A stretch of DNA of 64,000 bases from Neurospora tetrasperma FGSC 2508 (GCF_000213175.1 NW_009799102.1:2742772-2806771); one strand, 5' to 3'. Positions 50,519 through 62,550 are shown, counted from the first letter of the stretch. Numbers and translations are program-made. The notes: generated by a model from the letters alone, not told the origin.

Positions 50519-50887
50519 TTAAATGGCAAACCCAGCAGCAACAACCAACCCGATGACCACCATGCCAAACTCGCTCTTGCGATCCAGGTTGGCCCCATTG
50601 GTGTTCCCAGATGTGCTAGCCGAAGCAGCAGCGCTGGTGGACGAAGCACCAGCACCAACCTTGGAGGTGACGGTAGCAGTGGTCTCCTCAGTGCTCGCCG
50701 CGGGCTTGCTGATAAAGGTGCTGTTGGAGTAGATACCGCCGGGCTTGGTGGAGATCACGCCTCCAGTGCCGGTGGGCAGAGGAACGACACCGGTGGAGAG
50801 ACCGACGGGGGCGGTAGAGAGAGGGACGGTGTTTTGGGCAGCGGCGAGGCCGGCGAGGGTGGAGACGATGAGGGTCTTGAACTGCAT
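50519..50887 (-). CDS. Small secreted GPI-anchored-type protein
   Basis: Single exon, 122 residues. The N-terminal signal peptide MQFKTLIVSTLAGLAAAQ has probable cleavage after AAA or AAQ. The mature part is short, Ser/Thr/Gly/Ala/Pro-rich with one NST glycosylation sequon (YSNSTFIS). The C-terminus has a hydrophilic spacer (NTNGANLDRKSEFG) and a hydrophobic tail (MVVIGLVVAAGFAI), the layout of a GPI attachment signal, with Gly or Asn near residues 93-98 as candidate omega sites. There are no cysteines and no enzyme domain. It is likely a cell-wall or plasma-membrane mannoprotein; its specific role is unknown. The A/C-rich, G-poor leader and a near TATA box suggest strong expression. Confidence 0.78.
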   Translation of the reverse strand: MQFKTLIVSTLAGLAAAQNTVPLSTAPVGLSTGVVPLPTGTGGVISTKPGGIYSNSTFISKPAASTEETTATVTSKVGAGASSTSAAASASTSGNTNGANLDRKSEFGMVVIGLVVAAGFAI

Positions 50888-50960
50888 TTTTGCTGTTTGT
50901 TTGGGTTGTTTGTGTGTTGTTTTGTTTTATGTTGAGTAGCTTGGCTGACTGTTGTTTCGG

Positions 50961-50969
50961 CTTTATATA
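50961..50969 (-). promoter_or_regulatory. TATA box of the GPI-protein gene
   Basis: TATATAAAG on the minus strand about 74 bases upstream of the start codon, followed by a leader rich in CAAACAAC with almost no G, as in highly expressed fungal genes. Confidence 0.6.
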
Positions 50970-53900
50970 TTGATATTGTGATTATATGTTTGTCTGGTGG
51001 TTGAACGAGACGTGTGGAAACGTTATGTGATTACCGAATCGAAATCGTGTGGTTTGAACGAGTGTGTGTTGGTAAGACCAAAAAAAGAAGAAGCGAGATA
51101 TCCAAGAAGGAGAGAAAAACAGAACTTCACCTTCAAGCGGCACGCAGCCCGTCTTTTAATACGAACGAAGGAAGCAACGCCAAAAAGGTTTGCCCAGTCA
51201 TCTGTAACCGTTCTGGACTCTGTCTGGACCGCACATGCTCACTCAGATGATTACAAGGATCGATCCCCGTATCAAGGAGGCCGCATACAGTCTAATCTCG
51301 GGAATCCAAACGCCATGGCGTCCAATGTTTCTCCGGCGTCCAGATTGACAAAAAAAGAAACTTCGACTGGATGCTGGATGGGTGGGCTGGAGCGGAAGGG
51401 AACCCCGTGGTGGGAGTGGTGTGTGTGGAAGGGAACCGGCGTAATGCAGCCAGCCGCATAAGAGAGGACAGGGGGGAGTGAGGGCAGCGGACAATGCGAA
51501 GCCCCTTCACTTCAATGGTCTCAAGTGGTTGCATTTCAGCCAGCTCAATGCAGGCCGCGTGTGTCCAGTCGTTCGATTGGGGAAGATTCTAGGTTAACTG
51601 GGGGGTGTGGGATGCTTCAACAAGGATGCGCAGGCGATCCCCAGTGGCCCTCCTCCGATTGCAAGCAACCACAGCCATGAAAGATGATTGGACAAGGAGG
51701 ATACTAAGGGAGATGCGACGATGCCCTCGGCTAACTGCTCTCACAAAGGCAACGTTAAGAACCCTAGTGACCCCCTGTCCGCCTGGCCTTGCGTGGCTTG
51801 ATTCGACGGACTGTTTCGAGTTTTGAAACGGTTTGTTGCCATTGCATTTTTTGACGTCTTTGCTCTGAGATTTGACGCAAGAAAATAGGAGACTCGAGGG
51901 ATAGTTCCAGAACCGAGGTTGCAACATTGCGCGGCTTGGGAAGAAATGCCTTTGCAAGACACAGCTTGAGACTTGGGACGGATCTTGAGGCTGTCAAGAC
52001 ATCTTGTGCATCTTGGTGGACCCTTTTTTGCCATGTACTGTATAATCGAGGCACAGCTAGGTGTACCTGTAGTTGTCTTTGATCCACCATATCACCAAGT
52101 TTTGCTCACAACGACACTCCTTCGAAGGTGTCTGTCTGAATGGCGGCAGAAAACATTATAGTATTCTAGCTGCAGGTCAGCAGCCAAATTGGATCTGCAG
52201 TGCCATGATGGTGATCCGGTCCCGTCAACGTTGTATGGGCGTGGAGGGTTTGGATTAGATGGCAACTGGCCTGTCAGTGGTTCGACGGGATGATGTTATC
52301 CGGATCGTGGATGATCACCACATTGAAGCTGCAGCAGCAATACGAGCAGAAGCAACACGCGTACTTTGTCATTGAATGCTACTGTTGTGAGGGAAAAGAA
52401 AATAGAAGATTGCGATAGTCAGCCATCCACGCCACCGAGGCCACCTGAGTCACTTGCAAGGGGCAGTGACAGGATCGCTGGGCTGAGCTGAGGGAGTGTG
52501 GCTAGAGGTACATCCACCCTGATTCTTCTATCCTCTGGAGGAAGGGATCGCGATACGATCGATATGTCCGTCGCTTTTTGACCGCTGGGTCGCACGACCG
52601 TTAATCAGTGACGAGTCTGACAGAGAAAGATCCGATGATGTACACTACATGAACCGTGTGCAATGGAAATAGAAATTCGAGAAGGATATTCCTTGATACG
52701 AGCGACATATTTTTGGAGCCGGGTTGGGTATGGAATGCGATTGCGTATGACGGTGGAATGGAAGGGAACATTGACCCCCCGAACTGGAGTTTGTGTGCTC
52801 TGTTCAAGTACCCCGTGGATCTGAGGACGGTTGGCAGGCATGACCTAACTATCTCAACAACACCTCGGTTCAACGAGTAGCGATAATGATTGCTTGGATT
52901 GTAGGATTGGATGGTTGAAGTTTGAACGAAGAAAGAAAACACTCACTACCTCTAGGGATTCAATAAAATCGAAGACGTCGATTGGGCACGAGTTCCTTTT
53001 GTCGCAGTTCTCAGCGTGCAACTTGGGAAGGTGTCCCCTCCTTCGCAACGAAGGACTGGAAACTGACCGAAGAAGTTCTCACAAAGCGCATGTGCCAGCA
53101 AGTTCGCAAGTCTCAACGATCATGGAATGAACCTAACCATTCGCCCCGAATTGACGACAACCAAGAGAGGCGTCACCAACCGACCGAACTTTCTCGCCAG
53201 CTCGCCTTCGCTAAAAGTTCGGCAAAACCACACTCCCCATGGAGTCCTTCGACGAATGAACAATTCCCCATCCGGCGGCATACGTCGTCATCCGTACGAA
53301 CTCCGCCTGCGCGGGCGGAGATGTGCGGAATGGAATATGGAGAAGCTTGCTACAAAGGTGTGAAAGACCTTCTTCTTTGTGACGCTGACGAGGATGAAAG
53401 GTCCCACCCAGTCTCGAGCAAAGAAAAGGCGAGAGTGGGTGTCAAACAAAAAGCGGCGGACGATACTTACCTACACAGCGGCATTCCAACGGGCTACACG
53501 GGCCGTAACGGCTCAACTTCGGGTCCGGGAGGGGAACGATGCACTCCCCCGTGTGTCGCCAAGACCTGGACCGCGGGGTGGTGTGTGGGGTATATCCCTT
53601 CCTCCTCAACTTCGGCTTTTTCTTTTTTTTCACACTTGCTGCTGCAGAAAACGTTGCCGATTTTGCTTGGATCCTGAAAAGCTTGAATTTGTTTTGCCGT
53701 TTAGGGGTCCAGGAAGCTACCTACTCTTTTGGGCAGGAATACTGGAGATTTGGGGTTCTTGCAGACTGTGGCAAGCGGACAGTTGACGCTTAAGTTCAGT
53801 GTGTGTTCCCGTCCTCGACCCTTCCATTCCATCACATCGAAATTCGATAGATTGGACAATGCGATGCACCCGAAGGTCTGAAGTAGGACGAGATAGTCAA

Positions 53901-54728
53901 GACCAGGTGAGAAGTGACAAACTGCACTACATATCTGCCGGCGGCCTGGAACGTCAAAAAAAGCCATCTCATTACGTAGCATTTTCCCCTTCTTTGAGTT
54001 TAGACTTGAGATTCCCTTTTGGTTGGTTGGTTAATCTATCCCAACCGCTCCAACGTCGCCGCTATCGACGGCGCCCCTTTTGGCCGCTTGATCTTCGGTT
54101 GATTGTTGACCGTTGCTAGGATTCTCCTTCCCAACTTGACGACAACTACCCACATTTTCTTTCCCTGGCAATGTGTTTTTCACGGCTTCATGCAATGTGA
54201 TATAGCTTGCTCCAAGTTCGTTCATCATCGTGGCTCCGCGCCAGAGTAACCCCCCGCATCCGCATCACAGACAAGCGTCACCCCGACCGCCCCGTCTGAC
54301 ATACATACATACCGCCCGGTCCCGCGGTAGTGATTCCGGGCCGTGATCAATCTGGTTCCGCGGAAGGAGGAATAAGAAAAGGGGGAGGAGGAGGCAAGAA
54401 AGGACGCTTGTGGTAGGGTTGACTTCTGGTCATGACTGGCAACATCATGAGGCATGGTATCTCTTGAAAAGATTGGAATATAAAAGCTTCGACTCGCCGT
54501 GGCCTTGGAGCTGCTCGATCAAGGACAGTTTTCAATTCAGAAGCCCTCTCTCTGCCTGGTGTGTTACGCTCGCAGCTGTTGAAAGGATCAACAGACCTGG
54601 ACGGGTATATCACCACAAGGACTCATCATCATTCTCCGTTTGAATTCATCACTGGTCTATATCATCATCTGCCCTTCGACCCCAGAAGAATCAGTTGGAC
54701 TACCACGTCAATCCACCCCAAGGCCACA
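50970..54728. other. Intergenic region between divergent genes
   Basis: Several open frames of 60-230 codons on both strands (the longest is 52982-53677 plus) have no recognisable motif, no splice pattern and biased composition. I do not annotate them. The right end should carry the promoter of the MFS gene. Confidence 0.45.
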
Positions 54729-56375
54729 ATGGCCTCATCAACCTCTCCTCCACCCTCCGACCCGGAGAAGATAGGCCATCACCAAACCCACAACGTCCAA
54801 CCAGCCCCAACAATATCAAACAACACCAACCACGACCACGACCCCGAAAAGTCCCTCGCCATTCCCATCGACGGAGAACCCAAATCCAAGACCACCACAG
54901 CCCATCAATTTTCAGAGCAAGAATCGGAACCCGAGCTCGAGCAGCCCAACCCCAACAGCCCCCAACAACCCGACCACGACCAAAAGAAATCGACCTGGAA
55001 CGCCTCCCGCGCCTCCATCTTCCGCTTCCTCCTCATCTGCTACTCCTTTGTCCTCATGGGCATGTCCGACGGCGCCATCGGTGCTCTGATCCCCTACCTG
55101 GAAACTTACTACTCCATCTCCTACACCATCGTATCCCTGGTCTTTTTATCTCCCTTTATCGGCTACCTGTTGGCGGCCTTATTCAACAACCTCATCCACC
55201 ACCACTTTGGTCAACGCGGCGTCGCCATCTTGGGCCCCGTTTGCAGGCTGATCGGATTCATACCCATGGCATGTCACCTCCCTTATCCTGCGTTGCCGGT
55301 GGTCATGTTATTTACCGGATTCGGCAACGGTATTGAGGACTCGGCGTGGAATGCTTGGGTGGGAAATATGAGAAACGCCAATGAGTTGTTGGGGATTATT
55401 CACGGGTGTTATGGGCTGGGAGCGACCATCGGACCGTTGATTGCCACGAGCATGGTGACCAAGGGCGGGTTGGAGTGGTACACGTTTTATTATGTGATTG
55501 TGGGGTTAAATGGTTCGGAGCTGGTGGCGATGACGGCCGCGTTCTGGACGGCAACCAAGGAAGTGTATCGGGCAGGGATCGCCGAGTCGGAGTCAGAGTC
55601 GGAGGGTGTTGCTGGTGCTGGTGGTGAAAACGAAAGAGGCACTGATAAACGGACGACGACTCGCACCGTCATGCGTGATCCTATCCCTTGGATTGTCGCC
55701 ATGTTTTTGCTAGGTTACGTCGGCGCTGAGGTTTCCCTTGGCGGGTGGATCGTGACTTTTATGCTCAAGGTGCGGCAAGCGGAGCCCTTCGATGCTGGGT
55801 TGACCGTCACTTTCTTTTGGCTGGGGTTGACGGTGGGACGAGTAGTGTTGGGTTTCATCACGGGCCGCATCGGGGAGAAGGTCGCCATCTCGGTGTATCT
55901 CCTGCTGTGTATTGCGCTACAACTGCTGTACTGGTTAGTGCCGAGCTTTGTTGCCTCGGCCATCTTTGTGTCGTTTCTGGGTTTCTTCCTCGGTCCGCTG
56001 TTCCCCGCGGCTATCGTGGCGGCTACGAAGCTGCTGCCGCCTGGGTATCATGTGTCGGCAATTGGGTTTGCCGCGGCCTTTGGCGGCGGTGGTGCGGCAA
56101 TCTTCCCGTTTGCGGTGGGCGCTATTGCCCAGAAGAAGGGCGTGACGGTCTTGCAGCCTATTGTGTTGGCCATTTTGGTGTTCATCTTGCTGATGTGGTG
56201 GTTACTTCCTGGTGGTCTGAAGCCCGGAGGCCTGGAACGGGCGAGGGAAAACAGAGAGAAGGTGGGGGATGAGGTGCGGAAGGGTTTCAGATGGTTGAAA
56301 GGGAAAGCTGGAAGTCCCAATAGTTGTTCGTCGTTTGTTCATACCAAGAGTGCAGCTGGGGTGAATCGGGTTTGA
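54729..56375 (+). CDS. MFS transporter, fungal Bsc6-like group
   Basis: Single exon, 548 residues. ATG at 54729 (CCACAATGGCC context) is the first in frame; the open frame upstream has only a GTG. Residues 1-95 are hydrophilic (Pro/Gln/His-rich, cytosolic). About twelve hydrophobic helices follow, starting at IFRFLLICYSFVLMGMSDGA. They are split by a loop at about residues 285-315 (ESESESEGVAGAGGENERGT). FGNGIEDSAWNAWVGN and HGCYGLGATIGPLIAT resemble the N-terminal half of the FucP/Bsc6-type MFS branch, and LTVGRVVLGFITGRIGEK resembles the A-like loop between TM8 and TM9. Substrate unknown. The stop at 56375 lies 264 bases from the convergent F-box gene. Confidence 0.85.
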   Translation: MASSTSPPPSDPEKIGHHQTHNVQPAPTISNNTNHDHDPEKSLAIPIDGEPKSKTTTAHQFSEQESEPELEQPNPNSPQQPDHDQKKSTWNASRASIFRFLLICYSFVLMGMSDGAIGALIPYLETYYSISYTIVSLVFLSPFIGYLLAALFNNLIHHHFGQRGVAILGPVCRLIGFIPMACHLPYPALPVVMLFTGFGNGIEDSAWNAWVGNMRNANELLGIIHGCYGLGATIGPLIATSMVTKGGLEWYTFYYVIVGLNGSELVAMTAAFWTATKEVYRAGIAESESESEGVAGAGGENERGTDKRTTTRTVMRDPIPWIVAMFLLGYVGAEVSLGGWIVTFMLKVRQAEPFDAGLTVTFFWLGLTVGRVVLGFITGRIGEKVAISVYLLLCIALQLLYWLVPSFVASAIFVSFLGFFLGPLFPAAIVAATKLLPPGYHVSAIGFAAAFGGGGAAIFPFAVGAIAQKKGVTVLQPIVLAILVFILLMWWLLPGGLKPGGLERARENREKVGDEVRKGFRWLKGKAGSPNSCSSFVHTKSAAGVNRV

Positions 56376-56639
56376 ACGCTCAGACTGCACAATTGCATCG
56401 TCGAAAAAGTGTATTGATTGAAAGGGCATGTTTGTATCCGAACAGGGGCATGGAAACGGCCAGCTAATTCTATTATTATTGTTTCAGTTCTCGCGATTTT
56501 GCTATTCTGGGTGCCAATTGATCTGTCCCATCCACAGTAGGCCCTAAGAGTTGGTCTAAAAATATTGCCAGGACAGTGTACCACAAAAGCTGGACTGACA
56601 AGCGGCTCAAGCGCGTGTACACTGCGGGCTGGTGGTCAT

Positions 56640-58988
56640 TCAAGCCTTCACCTGTAAGTCTTTCATATCGTGATAAAAGCTCCATGCGACGTAACCTTCT
56701 GGACTGACACATACAAGGAAGTCTTCGTCGGCCTTCAGCTCAAAAGTGCCGTCGCCTTCAGTAAGTTCAGCATTGATACAACACCTCAATTGATCGTATT
56801 CGAAAGTGATTTCAAGGCCGTATTGTGGTTGAATACTGGAAATGAGTTCCAATCTTTCGGTCAGATATCGCGAGACAATGTTGGAGCATTTGTGACCCTG
56901 CATCATCTTTTTGGCAGGTGAATTGTCGAGGCGAGTTGTCACACGGCGAGTGACGGAAATAGGTTTGGCCGCGTTGATCGTCGACGGGCAATAGATAGGA
57001 AGATCATCCATCGATTGAACACGCTTTTGGCCGTTTAGCTCCGATACCAACAGCATGCAGAAATCCAGATTATTTCCCGTAGTGGGCGCGCGGATGAGCT
57101 CGATTTGCTGACCGCCCCAAAATGTCAATGAAGGTGGGAACTGATCGGGGCGACGTATGTTAGATATGAATGGGGAGATCGACACCGAGGCCGTCAAAGC
57201 GTTAAATAGGACCGTATACCCAAGGCAATAGTCATCATCTTCATCGTGGTATGCCTCACAGTTCCAGTCCTTCCACTTATCATCGTAGAGCCCTCGAAAT
57301 TCCTTTGGCTTGACAGGCCGCCCCTTGGCGAAAAACTGGCAAATGGTGTAATTGCCATACGCATCGACCTTGTGCCTCTCATCACGGAAGAAGTCTTCGT
57401 CACCGTTGGGTTCTGTACCCTCGCAACTGATTTCGAAGTCGAAATCACCTGTACCCCACTTCCGAGTAAGAGAGTAGACCTTGGGAAGAGTTGTGGTATG
57501 TATCCGTAAGGTTCCGTTGTGGTTAAATTCATGGACGACCAGCATTCTCTCGGACTCTCTGAACGAAAAAAGATAGAACTTATCATCGAGAAAGGGGTGG
57601 GGAAGGATATCAAACATGCCTTCCATTTCCATGTCATGTACAACGTTGACGATGCGGTTGATGCCGTCTTCACCGGCCGCACTTGTGTCAACTTTCCGAA
57701 TACCACCTCTAAATGTCCAAACATACACCTCGGAGTTGTCGGTCAAGATATATGCACGCTTGCCCTCGATGCTAACTTTATAGATGTTGGCTGATGGAAG
57801 CGTCACAGAATCACGTTCACCTGTCTCGAGGTTCCACGCGTAGCTAATAGAAAGATTTTAGTATGCAAGAAATGGGGAGTAATATTGGAACGCGGGGACA
57901 AACCAGATCCTCCGTACTGATACCACGACCAGCTCACTGCCCAGATCCTCTAAATGGGCGACGCAGCCGAGGAGAACCACAGAAATGGGGACTTTGTATA
58001 CTTTGCGTTGCTGGCTACGCAAGTCGTCTACAAAGGTAAGAGACGAGAGATTGTCATCATCATCATCATCAGGCTGCCATGCCACTTTTCCATTTCGGTA
58101 CAGCAAATTTATGTATGAGTAGGGTGGCTTTCCCTCTGCTTTCTTCTCGGTGAGGTGATCCGGGAAATCATTGTTGAAATTGCCGCCTGGAAAAACATCG
58201 TCCCAACTTTCGATAGCACCGCTGGATTCCAAGCTGAAGAACCTGTCGCGAGTGACAGAGTGAAGCCACGGGACAGGGTTGAAAATCATGGACTGGAACA
58301 GGCCCTGTTGTCTGATACTGAACTTGCGAGCGGCTTGATAGAAAGAATCGAACAGGTTTTGGTCTGTAGGTAATCTATTTCGATGAGCGTATAATTGTAG
58401 GAAATTGGGCATATGGTGCTTGGCTAAAGCCCCCACGACATGGCGTTGAGACCACGCCTGCCTCCACGCCTTGGATACGGCAAGGATGTTGACTATATCC
58501 AACGCGGACAAGTATGGGGAGATGTCAATGAGAATATCGACCGGAAAAGAAGAAATGATGTCTGCTGGCGCCGGAAGACTTTGGAGATGTAGTCTCATGA
58601 AGCGCGTTTCCTGTGGTGTGAGAGACGAGACGAGAGATCGCAGGTTTGCCAGCCGCAACCCCGCGTTTGGTCCAAGAGCCTCGAACTGTTGAGCGAGTGC
58701 ATTCTCCATGGCTTCGGGTATGGCTGAGGGTGTATCAGGGAAGCCGGCATCGAGTCGCGTACGCTTGACATGACTCATGATTGAGAATGGCCGTGTCGAT
58801 GTTATGTTGGCGGGGAGAAGTTGGGTTTGGTATAAATGCGGCAGGACGCGGTTCTCAGGGTTAGGGCTGATGGTATAATTCCACTTGAGGGTGTTGTCGG
58901 TATCCTGCCGAGTCTGCTCAGGCAAACAGAAGGAGAACAAGCCTTGGAAGGTTGTCTTGATTAAATGCTCGGAGGAAGCAGAAGCCAT
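56640..58988 (-). CDS. F-box protein with probable propeller-like C-terminal region
   Basis: Exons 58988-57904 and 57843-56640. The intron at 57904/57843 (gtttgt...ctattag, 60 bp, phase 2) joins SVRRI to C-YAWNLETG, giving 762 residues. An F-box is at about residues 135-180 (SFPVDILIDISPYLSALDIV, NILAVSKAWRQAWSQRH). The C-terminal part has WD/propeller-like strands (YAWNLETGERDSVTLP, AYILTDNSEVYVWTF). By family it would recruit substrates to an SCF ubiquitin ligase through Skp1; its target is unknown. The start at 58988 adds about 70 residues before an internal ATG (SIMSHVKRTRL) that could be the real start. Confidence 0.8.
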
Positions 58989-59232
58989 GAAATGATCTTA
59001 AACCTGCGGACAGGAAATGATATATAAGGTAGCAATCGTGCAAGTGGTGGGGGACGACTGCCACGTCAAGACTCGAGTTGCCCCTTCCCTTTGCCTTAGG
59101 TTAGTGATAGATGGAAGTCAGAGAACAGGAACAAAACGGACTCCATATCTAGAGGTAGACGGGAGGTATGTCCGTCTGTTAAACCATCCCACTACCACGT
59201 AGCTCAGTAGGAAAGAACCTGTATCCTTAACC
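58989..59232. other. Short intergenic spacer
   Basis: Probably the promoter of the F-box gene and the 3' end of the small minus-strand gene. Nothing else is seen. Confidence 0.4.
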
Positions 59233-59790
59233 TTACCTATCTAGGTTGCCACCGTCACTCGCATCCCCAGCAAGCCATTCCGCAAGCAAGCCTCTCGCCA
59301 ACGCCATTGCCTTCAACGAAGACTCTGGTCCAGGAAGTGCTCCGTCAACCGGCAGCGGCGGCGATCCAACCGAAGGATCGCTAACCAGCCAAGCTACAGG
59401 CTCTTTGGCAATCCCGGCACGACTTGCTCGCATCTCTGCAGCCTCTTCAACCAGGAAGGCTCGACAGAACATGACTACCCGAGGCTGTCTCTCGTACTTG
59501 TGTGTTCCCACATTGTTGGGTAGGGAGACTTCCGGGGGCGCAACATGGGGAAGCTTATCGCAAGCTGCTTCGAGAAACTGGATGAAGTGGATTACTACTC
59601 ATGTAAGAAATTGGGCAAGTTAAGATCAGAGAGGAAGTTATGGTTGAGATACGTACCTTGTATATCTGGCAGCAGTAATTTTAGCGACAGCACTTCCAGT
59701 TTCAAGCCTTTTGCCAATAATCACCACCGGCAGAGGAGCATTGGTTTCTGTGTAACGAGTGAGAGATATCCTGTGGTTATCTGTGTGGAA
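59233..59790 (-). CDS. Small protein gene, probably spliced and possibly broken
   Basis: The minus strand shows two protein-like blocks. Upstream block, about 59783-59657: ISLTRYTETNAPLPVVIIGK, RLETGSAVAKITAARYT, ending at a donor gtacgt. Downstream block, about 59607-59233: VVIHFIQFLEAACDKLPHVA, GTHKYERQPRVVMFCRAFLV, EEAAEMRASRAGIAKEPVAW and a Gly/Pro-rich end with stop TAA. Pattern and length (about 160 residues) recall small uncharacterised fungal proteins with a PLPVVIxGK start. With the visible donor and acceptors (ag at 59609-59620) the two frames do not join cleanly, so there is either an unusual splice or a frameshift. No clear ATG for the first block. Confidence 0.4.
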
Positions 59791-60753
59791 ATGTCTTCAT
59801 GCTTGAGACTACGGCATATACCGAGGAAACGGTCAAGAAAAGATTAAACAGGATGCTGAGAATCTAGAATGACCCTGAGGATCAACAAAGCTTCCATAAT
59901 CGACAGAATCCGCCGCACTTGAAGACCATTTGATTTGGAAGAGAGTGTACAAGTGCTGACAACCTTCCGCCGACAACCAGAGGCAGCACACATTGGTGGT
60001 CATGTGATTTGGATATAAACTTTTGCCGTGTTGACGCCGTCAAGAATTGAGACAAGTCCGTTGGTCAAAGAACAGTGAACCCAATCCAAATGGAGAATTC
60101 TACTCGATCTTTTCTCCTGTTGTGAGAAAAGTGATCAATAAAGTCCCCATTCTGTATCGAAAGCAGAGGGGCGAGGGTAAGGGTTGGAGGCGGTGACAAA
60201 CCGATCCAGTGACATGTGAATCTCTCCGCACTTTGAAGCTTAGACCCACTTTCCGCCAGGCACGCCGTGGCCCACTCTCTGTTAGCGGGAATTTAGCCCT
60301 GCATTCGCGCCCTGATTTGGTGGACCGATTAGTGATTGCAGTCACCTGAACACCAATTGAGTCAAGCCTCCGTCATCGTTGCAAGTCGTTGTTATCGGTT
60401 GGAGAGCATTGGTTCACCGTTGACTTGCGTGTCATCTCGTCTCTCCCATCTTCGCCTCATCCTTTCTTCCTTTCGAGACGGTGAGATAGGTAATCTATCC
60501 AGGGTCTGTGTCGCGGCCCTCATCTTTTGCACTATAACATCTTTATCTTACCCTTTCTTCCCACCTTCTACTCTAGGCTTGGGTCCAAGTCTGCGACAAC
60601 GCAACCGCAGCATTCCTGCTAAATCACCAATAACCGCGGCCTCTCCAAAGAAGGCCCTCTTCATTCTCTCTACCTCGCTCGAATTTGAGACATTCCTTTC
60701 AACCCTTCTTTCACGACTTTACAAACAACGCCAGCACCATCGAGCTCGCCGAA
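59791..60753. other. Promoter and leader of the Mch1-like gene
   Basis: The last 350 bases (60400-60753) are CT-rich and carry no stable coding signal, as expected for a promoter and leader. An open frame running through them is in the frame of neither flanking gene's domains. Confidence 0.5.
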
Positions 60754-62550
60754 ATGGCATCACCCACTCCGGCCCCCCGGCCGGACCAAATCTCTGCCTC
60801 GACCCCCCTCCTCCAATCCGACTCGACTTCCTCATGCGCTTCTTCCATCCGTTCCCTCTCCCCGTCCCGACGACGTCATCACAATGGGCGTACCTCCCCA
60901 GCCGCCGCTGCCTCGGCCCGCAATCTCTCCTTCGCCTCGGCCCTGCTTTCCTCCCTCTGCGCCGGCTCCATAACCATCTTCAGCATGTACGGCCACATCT
61001 TCCAGGAGCGTCTACACTACACCCAGTTCGAGGTCAACGGGTTGTCGAGCGCCGCTTCGTTCGCCACATACATGCCGGTGCCTTTGCTGGGGTACATGTG
61101 CGATCGCGTGGGGCCGGGACCGCTATCGTTTGTGTCGGCGCTGTTCTTTGCGGCTGGGTATGGGCTGGCTGCAGGGGTGTATAAACGGGAGGCGGATGGG
61201 GCGGCCTTGGGCAACGGTGCTGATGGCGAGGATACCGGAAGATTGGCGTATGCGGCCATGATTACTGCGTTTGTATTCATCGGCGTGGGAACGTGCTCCA
61301 TGTATATGAGCGCTGTGGCGACGTGTGCAAAGAACTTTGGAAGGGGAAAACATCGGGGACTGGCACTTGCGGTGCCTATTGCCGCGTTCGGGCTGAGCGG
61401 GATGTGGCAGAGCCAGCTAGGAAGCCGAGTGTTCTATGAAAGATTTGCGGATGGGACAAAGGGCGACTTGGACGTCTTCCACTTCTTCATCTTCTTGGGA
61501 GTCCTGCTATTCGTTGTTGGTTGCCTAGGCACGTTCGGCTTGAAGATCGTTGACGAAGAAGACCTAATCGACGAAGCTGTCGAAGAATTGGAACGCAGCG
61601 GTTACCTCGACGGAAGCACATTCCTCCAGGGGAGCTGGACTGCAGACAGACCGGGCTACGGCGCCATCGAGCAATCACCCCTCGACATGGAAAGCGCCGG
61701 CATTCTCGACCCCTCCAAGCCCGACAACGACTCCGACTCGGAAGAAGAAGATGACAACGCCCGCATCAAGAAAACATGGGTCCTCAACGCCGAGACCCGA
61801 CGGTTCCTAAACGACCACACAATGTGGTGTTTCGCCCTCGGCTTCTTCCTCATGATCGGCCCTGGTGAGGCCTTCATCAACAACCTCGGCACCGTCATCA
61901 AGACGCTCTACCCACCCCATCTCAAATTTGTCGGCGAACCCACCTCAGCGGCCACCCACGTCTCTATTGTCGGCATCACCAGCACCCTTGTCCGCCTTCT
62001 CACCGGTTCTCTGACCGACCTTCTCGCACCCAGCCCGCAGGCCCGTCACGTCCAGATTACCTCGTCCGGAACTCTCGAACGCAAGCGCTTCTCCCTCTCC
62101 CGCGTGTCCTTCCTGCTCTTCTTCGCCGTCACACTCTCCGTCGGCTTAGCCACCCTCGCTTCGGGCTGGATTCAAAACCACGGCGAGCGGTTCTGGGTCG
62201 CCTCGGGTTTGGTCGGTGCCGGCTATGGCGCCGTTTTCAGTCTTACGCCAATCATCATCACCGTGATCTGGGGCGTCGAAAACTTTGCGACCAACTGGGG
62301 CATCGTGGCCATGTTCCCTGCTCTTGGCGCCACGTTTTGGGGCTTGGTGTACTCGGCTGTTTACCAGTCGGGAGTGGAGAAGGCGGCCTCTAACGGGCAA
62401 GGCGGGGAGGAGGATCAGTTTTGCTATGGGAGTGAGTGCTATGCGTCCGCGTTTTGGGCGATGGCCGCAAGTGTTTGGGTCGCGTGTGGCTTAGTGTTGT
62501 GGGCTTGGAAGGGAAAGAATGGATGGGCGCAGAGAGGTATTGTGGTTTAA
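60754..62550 (+). CDS. mch1: Mch1-like MFS transporter
   Basis: Single exon, 598 residues. ATG at 60754 (GCCGAAATGGCA) starts MASPTPAPRPDQ. The Ser/Arg-rich N-terminus is followed by a monocarboxylate-transporter-like fold: FASALLSSLCAGSITIFSMY, then FEVNGLSSAASFATYMPVPL and LGYMCDRVGPGPLSFVSALF (MFS loop 2-3), VFIGVGTCSMYMSAVATCAK, KHRGLALAVPIAAFGLSGMW. A long acidic central loop (SDSEEEDDNARIKK, about residues 320-345) separates the halves. The second half contains LGFFLMIGPGEAFINNLGTV and GAGYGAVFSLTPIIITVIWG. This matches yeast Mch1, a probable vacuolar-membrane MFS protein of unknown substrate. It appears intact. Confidence 0.87.
   Translation: MASPTPAPRPDQISASTPLLQSDSTSSCASSIRSLSPSRRRHHNGRTSPAAAASARNLSFASALLSSLCAGSITIFSMYGHIFQERLHYTQFEVNGLSSAASFATYMPVPLLGYMCDRVGPGPLSFVSALFFAAGYGLAAGVYKREADGAALGNGADGEDTGRLAYAAMITAFVFIGVGTCSMYMSAVATCAKNFGRGKHRGLALAVPIAAFGLSGMWQSQLGSRVFYERFADGTKGDLDVFHFFIFLGVLLFVVGCLGTFGLKIVDEEDLIDEAVEELERSGYLDGSTFLQGSWTADRPGYGAIEQSPLDMESAGILDPSKPDNDSDSEEEDDNARIKKTWVLNAETRRFLNDHTMWCFALGFFLMIGPGEAFINNLGTVIKTLYPPHLKFVGEPTSAATHVSIVGITSTLVRLLTGSLTDLLAPSPQARHVQITSSGTLERKRFSLSRVSFLLFFAVTLSVGLATLASGWIQNHGERFWVASGLVGAGYGAVFSLTPIIITVIWGVENFATNWGIVAMFPALGATFWGLVYSAVYQSGVEKAASNGQGGEEDQFCYGSECYASAFWAMAASVWVACGLVLWAWKGKNGWAQRGIVV

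Noticed and set aside
52982-53677. 231-codon plus-strand open frame
   Set aside because: No recognisable motif; Arg/Ser-rich from sequence composition; no initiation or splicing support.
60336-61184. 282-codon frame overlapping the Mch1-like start
   Set aside because: CT-rich leader translation that runs out of frame into the transporter; no independent protein features.
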